Assembly (NCBI RefSeq): GCF_010015445.1
Contig: NC_053112.1
Span: 34,458,998 to 34,522,997, forward strand
Reading direction: 5' to 3'
DNA: 64,000 bases
Source of the DNA: Perca fluviatilis
Lineage: Eukaryota > Chordata > Actinopteri > Perciformes > Percidae
Each line of letters starts with the position of its first letter. Position 1 is the stretch's first letter. Made by a program: the position numbers and the translations under genes. Positions 21,158 to 33,400 of the stretch are shown in pieces. The notes under the pieces were generated by a model, which did no database searches, was not told where the DNA came from, and worked only from the letters and a program-made list of their open reading frames with translations.

Positions 21158-23370
21158 TGATGATTCCAGACTCTCCTCCGCCTCGCCGTGGCTCCGCCCC
21201 TTTCTGTGACACGTTCATCGCCCACAGCACCCGCAGGACACCACCTCCCAACACTGGTCCCCCTCCCAAGACCTGTCGCAGTTGTGTGTTTGCGTGTATG
21301 TGTGGCTCTTCAGCTTCACACAGACAGAACATTTAGCTCTAACTAGCCATCTTTAATGGAAGACTTCTATGAAATAACGTTGTTGCTGTTTTTTTTATCT
21401 TATCTTTTTATCCTTATTTTTCTATCATGGAGAACGCAAACGTCGTGCTCCGGTCAGTGACCTTTAACTTTTGACTGTAATGGAAGGAATCGAAGGAACT
21501 TTGCAAACAGTCAATGATAGGAAAAAGGGCACCGCAGTGATGCTTTTCTTTCTGTTAAAGGGCAGTTAGATCACCACGATCACCTTTTTTTTTCTCTTTT
21601 TTTTTCCTGCAGTATCTCAAACTTAACAACACTTGTTACATTTCATTTCAGTGTTCAATTACAGATATCCCCAAAGACATTCGGTGCAGAGAGTGTTGTA
21701 AGAACAGCATTCTGTCAGCAGGTCTGTTGTATACGAACTGTGTTGAAGGGATTGCAGCCGACTTACATGTGGAAAAGAGTGTGTGCATGTATCAATGTTA
21801 TGTGTTGCCTAAGGTATTGATTGGTTGATAAGAATTTGGGGATATGAAAGATTATGATTAATCATTATTAAGCCACCATTTCAAATATTGCAAATGCGGA
21901 AGTGTGAAAAATATTGACACTGTTGCACTTGCTGTCTAAACCTGATACATTAGATTTAAAGTATTAGAGAACACAAAAATATTTTCGACTTTTTGGTTCT
22001 TCATCGTCACACTAGGATTGATGCACTTTAACGGAACTTTAACACAATTTTGTGTTTGTTTTATCTCAAATTTCACTTCAGATTTTACACACTAGACGTT
22101 AACATGTCTGTGGGGCTTTGCTGTGTATTGGTCATGTTTGAAAAGTGTATGCAAAAAGGTTACCGACCTTTTTAGGTATTATATTTATTAGAGGACAAGT
22201 GCTGGTCGAACTGTGTTATGACGATTTCAGAAAGGATGGAACAACAGGATGTTTTTCTAATATTTTTCAACAGCAGCAAACCCACATTTGAAGGATTGTT
22301 ATTGTATTGTATCATTGTCCAGATAGATGCTGAGTGACCGAATACACAATAGTTGATGGGCTATAATTATGCCAGGTGTCATGATGTTTTATGTTGAATT
22401 ATTTAAGTCAGATGCAGGATTATATAGCATTTTATCAACAAAAAAAAACTTCAGTTATTTAACTGCAGACTTTGGTGGCATCTTTTAACCCTGTTGTCGA
22501 AGTAAGCGGCTCACTGTTTCATGTTATATACTACTTGGAATTATCGGCAGTTTCCGTCTTAGTCATGCTCGGTGAATATGATTTATGTTTTTTCTCACAA
22601 CAAAACAATTGTTAAAGCACCTTAAGATATATTTTGTTTTATCATTCATTGTCTCTCACGTCACCCCCTGTCATCCACTACTTCAGCTGGTGTGAGAACA
22701 CTTTGTGCGTGTGTGCGGGTGTGTGTGCTTTTTGTAAGCCTTTTGTATGAGAGCTGAGAAATGGCCAACATCCACTTGCTTTATAAAGTCAGCTTTTTCT
22801 CACCCACCATCATATTTGGTTTCCTCTCCTTCTTTCTTCACATGGTTCATCAGTGGTGCTAATTTCCACTTTTTCAAAGTTAATATGGTAGCCAGGCATG
22901 TAGGGCTTTTTTCTCTCCAGTGCTTTGTTGTTTTAAAAGTGAGTGACGTATTTAAACTCAAGTTACTGTAGTTAGAGTGAGTAAAGTTGGTGATTGCTGC
23001 CTTACATCCAACTCACTAATTTAATAGCCATGTATATGTAAACCTTCTGTGATGCAAACAATTAATTTATGCATATATAGTCTAGAAACCATCAGGAAAG
23101 TGCACAGAATGATCACAAACTACAGTGTTGAGACATACAGTAAACCTTTAGTCTGCCTTTGATACATTGGGAACCCATTTAGATTGAAGACATGAATTTG
23201 ACCCCTGATATGTTTATACATGTAATGAAAGTGTTAATCTTATATGTTATTCATGTTAATATCAAATTCAATGCACACTCTTGGACCTAAGTATTTCTAC
23301 AATATCTTAGCATTTGTTGGATGATTTTATGGGGCTGTATTGCTAATAAAATCCAGCTGGTAGATGAAAT
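21158..23370 (+). other. sorbs2: sorbs2 3' UTR (inferred)
   Basis: About 2.2 kb of AT-rich sequence follows the stop without any open frame that looks real. The first AATAAA I find is at 23345-23350, so the UTR probably extends to shortly after it. The end is not confirmed by transcript data. Confidence 0.6.
23345..23350 (+). terminator. polyadenylation signal for sorbs2 (candidate)
   Basis: The canonical AATAAA hexamer is followed by a T-rich stretch at about 23377-23396, a typical downstream element. I noticed no earlier AATAAA after the stop. Confidence 0.6.
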
Positions 23371-23875
23371 ATTCCCAATTATTTATTTTTTTCCTTTCAC
23401 CTTAACAGAAAAGACAACATCATTTGTTGATGACTGAAAAGGAGATCTCATTTATGATGTTCAAAGGTACGTTGCAGAGTTTTTAACCCCTTTCCTACCA
23501 GTTGATTCTAAGCACTGAGGTGACGTAATACATGTTATTGTTCTCCCCGTTTCACACAACTCCACATATGGACAGTTGTTGGCGGTAATGTGGAGTAAAA
23601 GGCAGCAAGGCTAACAATGCTCTATGGTGCAGATAAATAAACTATAGGGCATATCAGCCAATACAGACAGTGCTTAATTATTAATCGTTAAGAGGATCGG
23701 TTAATTGTTAGTTTGGGTCTTTTTCGTTGAAATGGTTGATGATAACAGAAATATAAAATATCCCCAAACTTGTTTAACTTCTCAGCATCCACCAGGAATG
23801 TATTTGTGTGTACTCCCAGGGTGTGTCAGTGTAGTGTGACATCATTGTTGGGCATGGTTACAGGTGCGACACCCT

Positions 23876-24235
23876 TGGAACATAGACTGTAAAGATAATG
23901 GACGAGGCTTCCGGGTCTGACAAGTGAAGCCAATGCAGAAGTGACTTAAATCTGCATTCTATCTAATTTCCAGAAGGGGGCGACTCCACTGGCTCCAAAA
24001 AGAAGTTGTTATTTTTAAAAGTCTATGGGAAAATGACCCTACTTCTTACTTGATTTATTACCTCAGTAAACATTTTCATAATAAGTTTATGGTCTCAGAT
24101 GCTAGTTTCAAGTCATCTTCAATACAGTGTGGTGTTCATTTAGTAAATTATGGTCCCATTTATTTTTAAAATGGCAAGAAGCAGGGGATGCTTTAGGACC
24201 TGACAATCATGACAGAGGCTTAGCAGTGCTAACCA
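23876..24235. repeat. fish interspersed repeat (CATAGACTGTAAAG type)
   Basis: It contains CATAGACTGTAAAGATAATG, CTTCCGGGTCTGAC, AAGTCTATGGGAAAATGACC and CAATACAGTGTGGTGTTCAT. This matches a family I recall as very common in teleosts. It runs directly into the next repeat at about 24236, so the junction is chimeric. Confidence 0.6.
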
Positions 24236-25354
24236 TGGCTTATATAGACCTTAGTGGTCCCCTAATACTGTATCTGAAGTCTCTTTCCCGAAATTCAGCC
24301 TTGGTGCAGAATTACAGCCACTAGAGCCAGTCCCACAATGAGCTTTCCTCAGGACGTGCCATTTCTGTGTCTGTAGATATTGAGGAGGAGAGAGGGGGGG
24401 AGGGTGCAAGGTGGAGGGTGGGGGTGTGGCCTTGACCAACTGCCACTCTTCTCATTTGAAATCCATGATGTCTCTCATGGGCGGGCCAAATTCTCTGGGC
24501 AGGCAAAGCAGAGAAAGGGGAGGTAACCTTTCCCCTTATGACGTCATATAGGGAAGATTTCAGATCGGCCCATCTGAGCTTTCATTTTCTCAAAGGCAGA
24601 GCAGGATACCCAGGGCTCGGTTGACACCTATCACCATTTCTAGCCACTGGGGGACCATAGGCAGGCTGGGGGAACTCATATTAATGTTAAAGTGTCCATA
24701 TTATGGGAAAAAAATCACTTTTTCTGGGATTTGGGGTGTTATTTTGTGTCTCTGGTGCCTCCACACACTTTTGAGTGAGATACGGTTTCTGAATGTCTTC
24801 TGCTTTCAGTCTCCGGGTGAGCTGTTCAAAATCTGCAGGGCTTTCTACGTCAGAAGCCGAGACGAGGTGGCTAACCGTAGCCTAACATAGCTCGTTCTCA
24901 ATGGCAAAAACTGCTACAACACACACTATAGTTCACCATAATCTACAAAAGAACTACTTACGTGTCCCTGTTCTGCAGGTATTCCACGCAAAGTTGGAAG
25001 TGCGCCCTCGTTTAGAAGAAGTCTCCCGGCTAAACCTGCCTTGTACTAACTGAAGTTGTAGAAACAGCTAGCTAGCTGATGTGATCCTTACCTAGCTACT
25101 GCGCATGTGCGCCTCCCAACAAAGATGGGATAGAAGTGCGATGCCTCACTCTGTAGCTAAAACAGAGACCTGAACACACAGGGTGAAAAGAGGAGCTGCA
25201 GCAATGTGCCGAACAAAAATATGGTGTTTTTTGAAAATTAAACCATGTAAACCTATTCTGGTACAACCTCTAAATACAATTATGAACCTGAAATGAGCAT
25301 AATATGGGTACTTCATAAACTTCATAAAGTGAAATGTTCATGCCATGGGACCTT
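24236..25354. mobile_element. TTAA-flanked MITE copy 1, 5'-truncated, with a nested element
   Basis: It is the same family as 39033-39508 and 47053-47570: TATAGACCTTAGTGGTCCCC near the left and CCATGGGACC followed by TTAA (25355-25358) at the right. The left terminus is missing. The family body is interrupted at about 24690-25310 by a different element. Confidence 0.8.
24690..25310. mobile_element. nested MITE inside copy 1
   Basis: It has inverted ends (AGTGTCCATATTATGG on the left, CATAATATGGGTACT on the right). Outside it, the host element resumes with CTTCATAAAGTGAAATGTTC, the same order as the uninterrupted copy at 39475-39500. This shows a younger insertion into an older element. Confidence 0.8.
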
Positions 25355-25356
25355 TT

Positions 25357-27322
25357 AAAATAGCCGTGCACTTGTTTTTGGGCGTTGTCCGTGTTTTCGT
25401 TTTAAAACGTTGAACCTCTCACTGTGTGTTTTCACTTCATCAAAAGTTAATTGGAACATTTTTGTTGCATAAAAATGTCGAGTTCAGCATTCTGCCAACC
25501 AAGCTAGCTAGCTAGCTAGCTAGCTACCATTAGAGTTAGCTGGGAAACTGAAGGGAATTTGTTTGCCGAATGGCAGCAGCACCTGGAGGTCCGCGTTTAC
25601 CCACCAGAAAATCTCCACCGGATGGCTCGCGTCGAAAGAGTTGAAAATCGCCACCTTTCCCTCTTTAGCGTTTAGCTTAGCGCAGAGCTTTTACACAACA
25701 CTGGGTTGGCCGCGTCATCCTCCCCTGCGCCACCCTCTCGTCAAAAATCATCTTGGTTTCAAAAACCCAAGATGGTGAAGGCCAAATTGACAAAAGCGAG
25801 GTTTCAAAACAGCAGTCCGCTACATCCACTAGTTTTACAATCTATGTTGTGGACTATGTTTACATGTCAAATTCATGTAAAACTTAAACTTGACAGCCTA
25901 ATATCAGAAGTAGGTCTTTAATGATTCTTGTAAAATACCAAAATAGGCCTTGCAGTGTAAATAGGCCTTTAATGTACATGTCTTTCACAGGTTTAGCATA
26001 ATATTATTATTATTATTACAGTACATGCTTAGGCACTGTGTGTTATATATGCTCACCTCATGTTATTGCAGGTGTGAATAAGTTGCAGAGAGAAAGAGTG
26101 TATGAGTAAGAACCGAGACATGTCTCTCACATGTCTGCAAAGAGCGAGAGAAAGTTTGAGAATGAATACATCAACTTCCCTTTTTTTGTCAGGGAGTTAT
26201 GTTATTGCCATGGTAACTGCAGAAACAAACAATGACACTGGTCCACTTTAAAATACTTGCCTATAATGACATTTTCAACGCTCTACGCAGTTGACAGATT
26301 TTGTGGTGTGATTCTTAAACTGTTTTAACTGGCACTGTGAGTCATTAACATGATGGAAAAACTCAGAGCGAACGCGTAGGCCTATCAGCGCAGACATAGA
26401 TTAACAAGCCTCAGTCACACTTTGTTGATAGAGTGCTTTTGTCGCCACATGAAGCCTTTGGTGTTTTTATAATTTTGGATATAATGCAGACATGAAGGGC
26501 ATGTGTTTCCTAATGCCCTCCTCAGCTGGCTGTAATAAAACACTGTGATCATAAACAAAGAGCACAGTAAACAAGGTTTTTGTAGGCTAGAGGAAATCTT
26601 TTGAGAGACATAAAATTACTTATTTTAACAGACACGACAGAGACAGTTGTTTGGTATAAACGCAGGAAAAGTGAGATATGTGTTGAAAAGCTGGATTGTT
26701 GACAAGCTCAGGGGTGAGAGTCCTGGGTCCCATCCAGATCAATAGTGGCTGGAATGTGCCTGTGGGACCTCTAGGGCCTCAGAGTGGAGCTGCGCCTCCA
26801 GACCAAATAAGGACAGGAGCAGCAAGGCCCGTCAACCAGAGCCAGACGAGGCCAGCCAAACTGTGAGCTACCCAGGGATGAGAAGCAATGAAGAGGGGCG
26901 GGGAGGCGGGGGGGTTACATCCTCACTCTGTCTACAAGAGTCCATGTAGGTACTCGCAGACCGGGAGCCAAAACTGGATTTATTTAGTACGAGTGATGCT
27001 TTGGTAGCACCAGATTTAAGAGGCAAAACGTTGCTTTCTATTTAGAGAGAGAAGTAGTAAAAGAGAAGAAAAAAGTGCACAACAAATAAGGAAAACTGGT
27101 GAGCAAGTGCTGGTAGAGCAGTCCAGGAGCCAGTTTCCAAAATCTGACCAATTACTTCCCTCCTGGGGTGGGGTCTGTCCATTCTCCTCCCCCTGCTCCA
27201 ACCCACATGGGTCAAAATCTCCATCACTTTGATATTCCTTTGCTCTTTGACTTTGTTCCCCGCAGCGTGCGGTTTACTGTCTGTGCTGTTGTTATCTAGC
27301 AGCGGAGAGACATTAAAGGCTC
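25357..27322. other. spacer upstream of pdlim3, presumed promoter and 5' UTR
   Basis: It includes a (GCTA)n run at about 25502-25527 and a palindromic patch near 25746-25772 (ATCTTGGTTTCAAAAACCC and its partner CAAGATGG). The pdlim3 promoter and 5' UTR must lie toward its right end, but I see no clear TATA box or start-site signal. Confidence 0.45.
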
Positions 27323-27415
27323 ATGGCACTCAATGTCGTGTTGGACGGTCCGGCCCCCTGGGGGTTTCGCCTGACAGGAGGAAAGGACTTTAACCAGCCC
27401 CTGACCATCTCCAGG
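27323..27415 (+). CDS. pdlim3: pdlim3 exon 1: start codon and PDZ carboxylate loop
   Basis: ATG at 27323 opens [24 protein letters not shown] is the ligand carboxylate-binding loop of the ALP/Enigma PDZ subclass. The exon is 31 codons, ending TISR at AGG|GTGAGT in phase 0. The ATG fits the family start (MxxxVxLxGPAPWGF), so the start is secure. Confidence 0.97.
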
Positions 27416-30400
27416 GTGAGTGAGTGACAGGATGTCTCTATTATAAGAACTGAACATAAGTAGTAAAGGATTCAACATATTTTTTGAACGTGATCAAAAA
27501 CTTTTCAACCTGCGTGTACTGTCTTGACTGTTGGTTGATCATTTGATTAAGTTAGTTGGTTAGTTAGTGTCAACATTTGTGTTTCCAGGAGCGTTGGTTC
27601 TAGGAAGAGTCTGTCTGGCCTGGCATGGGGCTTGCACCTGTGCCACAGGAAATGCAAGAGGCTTAGATACAAATAGCAGCTTACATTGTACTCTGACATG
27701 TGCACACACACACACACACACACACACAAATGTGTCATTGTGTGGATTTCAGCCTGGAGAATTTATGAGCACAGTGAGGTTACGACGTTATTCCTAAACA
27801 GTCCTGCAGTGTTTTAATTAATTCTGACTAAAACCTGATTTAAAAAAAAATAAAAGATTTGGAAGAAAAAGAAAGGTAGAATCCTCCAGATGTAGATAAT
27901 CCAATTATCTTTAAATCCTCCACAAATTCAGGAGATTTCGTGCTGCCAGTTGAGTCAAAGCATGAATGAAAAGAATGAATTTGAGCTAGTGAACGTCAGC
28001 CTGAGATTGTTATTACTGTAGACTGAGAGCACAGGCAGAGCTGAGAGATGATACATTGAGTACAAATCTACAAACTAAAAATAACTGTACTTTATTAAAG
28101 TAAACTCACAGTAACCAAATTACAGATACTTTGGATGAACAAATGATTTTTTTTGGACAGATCCTTGCTTGGTTAAAAAGAAAATGTTCAGAAAGTTGTG
28201 GCTGCTGATTCAGATTGGTAAATCTGTTGATGAAAATGATGATTTCCTGAAACTAATAGGGCATTTCCTGTTTATACAAAGTACAACAAACAACTGAATC
28301 ACATTTGTTTTCACTTAAAGGAGACGCTTGACATGTTTATTTGCCTTTTCTAGGTGAGAGTTAGATGAGACGATCACTACCACTCTGATGTCTGTATGGT
28401 AAATATGTAGCAGCTGGTTAGCTTAGCTTAGCACAAAGTCTGGAAGCAAGAGGAAACAACTAGCCAGGTACTGTCCAAAGGTAGTCTCGCATTGCCAGAC
28501 CTTCCTCCACAGCGCCGCGGAGGAGGGTCTGGCTAGTCCACAAAGCCTTCCGGGATGAGAGAAACATGCTCCGGTTTATTGGCGTTTCTTTAAACCAATC
28601 ATAATCGTCTTGGGCGGTGCTAAGCGCCGGACAAAGCAACGGTGCGGCTGCAAAATAGCCTCGGTAAAAGGAACTTGTTTTGGTGGAACGTGTGTACGTT
28701 CAAAAGTTGTTTTAGTCGTGCGACAGAAAACTCAGATTGGACAGATAGTCTAGCCAGCTGTCTGGATTTACCCTGCAGAGATCTGAGGAGCAGTTAACCA
28801 TAGTCCTCAGAAATCAGCCGGAGTTTAGAATTACAACACAAAGAAAGCGGAAGGTAACGGACATCCGGCTGAAATGAGGGACCGGCTGATCTTCCGGCGG
28901 CACCGGAGAAATCCCGGAAGTGGAACGATGTTGACATAGTGTAGACTAGTCCAAAGGTAACAAAAATCCCCCAACCAGTACCCCCTAAAGCTCACTTATT
29001 CACACTAATTAATGAACGGAAAGACAGAAGTGGGGATTAAATAAATAGTTAGGGAAAAAACTAAAAAGGTCAGTGCAGTTAAATGCATAGCCTACGTACG
29101 AGTAAACATGCTGAATATGAACAGTGACGTCTTCATCAGCCAGCCAGACTCTGTGTGCTGGATCCCTGATGTCACACAGGATCAGATGTGAGGAGACCCA
29201 GTAATCCCGCTCTGTCAGGGTTATGTGCGTGTACTATATTTCTATATTTAGGGGAGGACCTCAGGAGCTACTGACTGAAAGCATAGTTCGGTCTCCAAAC
29301 CACTGGCTCTGTCCAATAACCCCACACCTGTTGTGTTAGTGGACACTGTGATGAGAGAGGACTGGGATGGACGAGGAATAGGAGAGAGAGAGAGAGAAAG
29401 AGGGAGGAATCTGGGAGGGTAAACGATGTGCGAGCAGTAATACAAGAAGTGCTGTGTTAAAGTTGTATAGGAAAGGCATGTTAAATAAAAGAAAGTGAAA
29501 AGCTCCGTTATATACCTGATAAAACATCTCACCAGTACATTCAGTGTCTACGAGACAAATTGAAGGGATCGTTTGCAGCAGTGAATCCTGAGACTTCATT
29601 TAAACACAACGTGTCTCCCTTCACTGCCATTTTTGGTCCGGAACATCCTCCTCTTTATGACCTGCCAGTGTTCCCAGCTGGCCTAGGAAAGTAAACACAA
29701 GTGATAATCATCTTTTTCTTCAGCAGACAGCAGCCTTAAAGGGCCACGTCGCCGAGTTCACGCATCAAGATCAGTTTACTTGGTCTTTATGTCATGGGGA
29801 GTACTTCAGGGCCTTTGGAGCCATGGAGGAGCTTCTGTCTGTGAGAAAATAACCCTGGTGATGTCATCAGGGTTAACTTAGCTGGAGCGGGGAGACACAT
29901 TTATAACAGTCAGCCTGTGTGTTAAAAACTTCATTATCAGTAGCATCAGTAGTTTTCCAGGCAGGAATGATCTAACGAAAGACACGATTGAGTTGCATTA
30001 TGGGAAGCGTATGATCCAGCCCTGTTGGAGCTTGACCCAGACGATGTACTAAGTCAGGGTATCTTAGCCTCTGCTGCATCATTTTTGGCTATTCTTTTTT
30101 TCTAATCTGTCATGTATCCAACTTTTATACCTACATTAAATTATTCTGGTCACTTGGGGGCAGTGCAACAAGCTTTAAACACAATGTTAGTAACTTCTTG
30201 CCCACGAAGACATTCAGCAAACTCATTCATTCGGAGTTGTGTTTCTGGGCACCCAACGTCCAGTCTATTTTGAGCTCTGTTTTTGTCTGAGGGAAATATG
30301 GGGCTCTTTAGCAGCTAAATGCTCCACTATGTTCACAAGCTTTCGGTTAACCGGTTCGGTTTGTTAGTGTGTTTTGTCTGCAAGATTACAGAAAACGTAT

Positions 30401-33400
30401 TGGCCTGATCTTTTTTTTTTTTTTTTTTTTTTATGAAACTTGGTGGAAGGTTGTAGCAAGGGCCAAGAAAGAACACATTACATTTTGGAGCTGATCTGAA
30501 TCATGGCGTGAGGATTCAAATTATTTTCAATTTTGTTAACATTGCGAGAAAGGGCATAGCCTTGGCAGAGGTCTGTGCTCCCCGAGTGCTCTTCTAGTTC
30601 TAGTTCTGTGGGTTTGTCAATCAGAGCGACCCCTTTTTACTATACACAGTCATTTGATCCATTTTTGATACAAACATTGATTAGTGCAGCTTGAAGTCTA
30701 CTACTGGATAGCTGAAATACTCCTTTTAGTGACAAGGATTTCAACCCGCCAGATTGGCTTCCCCAGTGCTGTACTTCTTGGAATGCATAATACTGTAACT
30801 GGATTCTCTCGTTCCTTTATTAATTCCTCACTTTATTCATTCTTACATTGCATTGCATTACTGTTTCTACTTACCTAAATGTTAACTATCCAAAGTAACA
30901 GTACTCACAGGGAAGAACAGAATAATTTAGTTTTTAGTTTGTTCGTTTTCCTTCTTCAGTTTTGGGGATGTTCACGCTTGCAGATCGATCAGTTGAAGTT
31001 GGAAAAGAAGAAAGGAAAGACAGAAGAAAAAAGGATGCCAGGGGGGAAAAAGTAAACAAATAAGGATAGAGGAAGCAGCAAAGAACATAGGAAGAGAAAA
31101 GGAAAGTTGGAAGGAAGGGGGCATGAAAGAGACAGAAAGGAAAAAGGAAAAGACAACTGAAATTTAAACGGAGACAAATGTTTGACATGACAACCGAGCT
31201 GCGTGGAAACAAGAGAATCCAATAAAAAGCAAAAGTTGTGCCACAGATTCAGGTAACAGAATTCCGAGCAGTAAAACATACAGTCAGACAGCAGCACTCC
31301 AACAAATGCTCCACTGTAAATTACTGCTCCCTCTTTGGCAGCATGAGACATCCCCTCAGCACTTTCATCCACAGTTATTTATAGGCAGATGCCCTAATTC
31401 AAGTTTCAAGCAACATCCCAGTGTATGAGTTTCCTATGTCCCGTAATGCAATATGGCTGAGCATAGGTCATGGCCTGTGAAGTGGAAATGTGAATGTACG
31501 GCTGGGATTGAAGCTGCCTCCTCAGGTATTTTCTGTGACCCTGATGGCTCTCTTCTTATTAGTCTTGATCACTTTCTGGCCAGCAGAATATGCTGTATGT
31601 TCCATCTGGATGCTGTCACTTAGTGGGAAGCAGCGCATGTTTACTTTATCTCCATGACAAGGGGACGGGCAGTTTACACACATGCATACCAACCAGGGCA
31701 ATCTGCATCTCGGAGAGCAGTTTGAGTCTGGCAGAGTGCTTGTGGCGCAACATTTGCAGATTTAGGTCATGAACGGCCGTTTTTTTTCTTCTTTTTCTGT
31801 TATGACTTTGACTGAATAGTTGGGCTTCTTAGTGAAGTCTGTGTTTTGTGTTTCGCAGGATTATTTAGGCCAGGTGAGCCTCAGAGAAAGGAAAAAGAAA
31901 ATCAAATAAAGCTGTGATCCCGGCAGGGGAACATGAACCAGGGGCCTCACGGTTGAGTTGCGTATTAAAAGATGAAGTGCCAGTGATGGAGAACAGACCT
32001 AAACGTTTCACAAGGCTACCCACCTGTACATACTGGACTGGACTGGACTGCTGGAATGGGATTTATAGAAAGATAGAAAGTGAAAAGGCAGAGCTTTTTG
32101 TTTTCTGGCTGGCCACGTTAGAATATATTGCTTTGGGATTCATCCTAATGGCAATAACGTGTTATAAGAACAGTATAATCTCTTTATTATTTTGTATATC
32201 TGTAGTATTGGACCCTTAATAAATTTGAAAAAAAAAAAAAAACTAAGGGAAGAAGAACTTAACAATAACTTAATCTTCCAACCAGCAACATCTCTGCCTC
32301 AATGGTAGGAACAAGGAACCCTTATTGCTAGAAGACTTGTACTAGTTAAATGGCAAGCTATAAACCTCCAACATTTGGTCTGTGGAATAAAAACTGAATG
32401 AACTACTTGAGACTTGAGAAAATCAGATATGCATGCCAGTTTCACACAACATGGTGTAGCAGGAGTGGGGGTGAGTTTGTAGCGTCGAGGAGGGGGGGTT
32501 TCACCCCCAGGAAATTCTAGAGTTTTAGCCACTTTGAGATTCAAAGAGGTCACACAGGTTAGAGAAAAACTTGATAGGAGACGTGATTCCAAAGAAGTAG
32601 ATATTAATTGCATAAACAATATTCCTCTTTAAAATGACAGACCGGTAAGTCACTATTAAAATACAATTGAGCACTGCAACCAGTTAACTCACATATTGCA
32701 CAATACAATTATTATCATTTTTGGAATTGATTGTCTCTAATCAAGTGTTTTCCAACCTGTGTGACCTTCTTGAGTCTCAAAGTGGCTAAAACTTCTTGGT
32801 GTTGTCGGCGGGATGAAAGGAGGAATCTTATCTGCCACAAAGGCAAGCAAACATTATGTGTTTATATATCTAACACAAACCTAAAGTTTAGGTCCCAAAC
32901 TTCTCACGACCCCCATCAGTCATCGAATTTGAGCAAGGCATATTTTTGTTTGTGGTTCAAACTCAAAATTAATGACACAGATTTAGAAAATATTTCTCTA
33001 TGGTTTTAATTTTCAAGGGATTAAACTAATATTCAGTAATGTAAAAAAAAGGGGCGGGTGTTCAAGCAAATCAAGAGAACTGGCTTATCTGCTCTTTTTC
33101 TTTTTTGTTAAAATCATCAGTTCCTCTGCTTTCTTAATGTACAGATGGGTAATAAATTAGCAAAGGAATCAAAATAAAATGTCTGTATTTCTGTTATGTA
33201 TTCCTTTTCCTCACTTCCAGGTCACACCCGGCAGTAAGGCCGCTATAGCCAACTTGTGTGCCGGTGATGTCATCCTGGCCATCGAGGGAGTCCCAGCCAC
33301 AGACATGCTGCACTGTGAAGCCCAGAACAAGATAAAAGAGGCCAGCAACCGGCTCGGTCTTACTGTTGAAAGGTTATATGCAGACACAAAAAGCATGCCC

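Larger units (their letters stand above)
27416..33220. other. pdlim3 intron 1, 5.8 kb, repeat-rich
   Basis: It contains a (CA)n run at about 27707-27728, a MITE with direct flanking repeats (28483-28948), a poly-T plus repeat fragment (30411-30600) and an inverted repeat pair (32517-32805). Other parts are AT-rich without recognised features. No further exon is needed: exon 1 and exon 2 join in phase 0. Confidence 0.7.

Noticed and set aside
27000..27322. CArG-like or MEF2-like muscle promoter sites upstream of pdlim3
   Set aside because: Only one-mismatch matches (for example CCTTATTTGT on the minus strand) were seen; too common in AT-rich DNA to claim.
30934..31372. Phe/Leu-rich minus-strand open frames
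   Set aside because: They come from a purine-rich (GA) stretch read in reverse, with no protein-family similarity or splice context.
31859..31873. Possible 15-nt microexon (GATTATTTAGGCCAG between CGCAG and GTGAGC) in pdlim3 intron 1
   Set aside because: Both splice signals look fair and it is in frame, but it would insert five residues in the middle of the PDZ fold, where family members have none. No supporting evidence.
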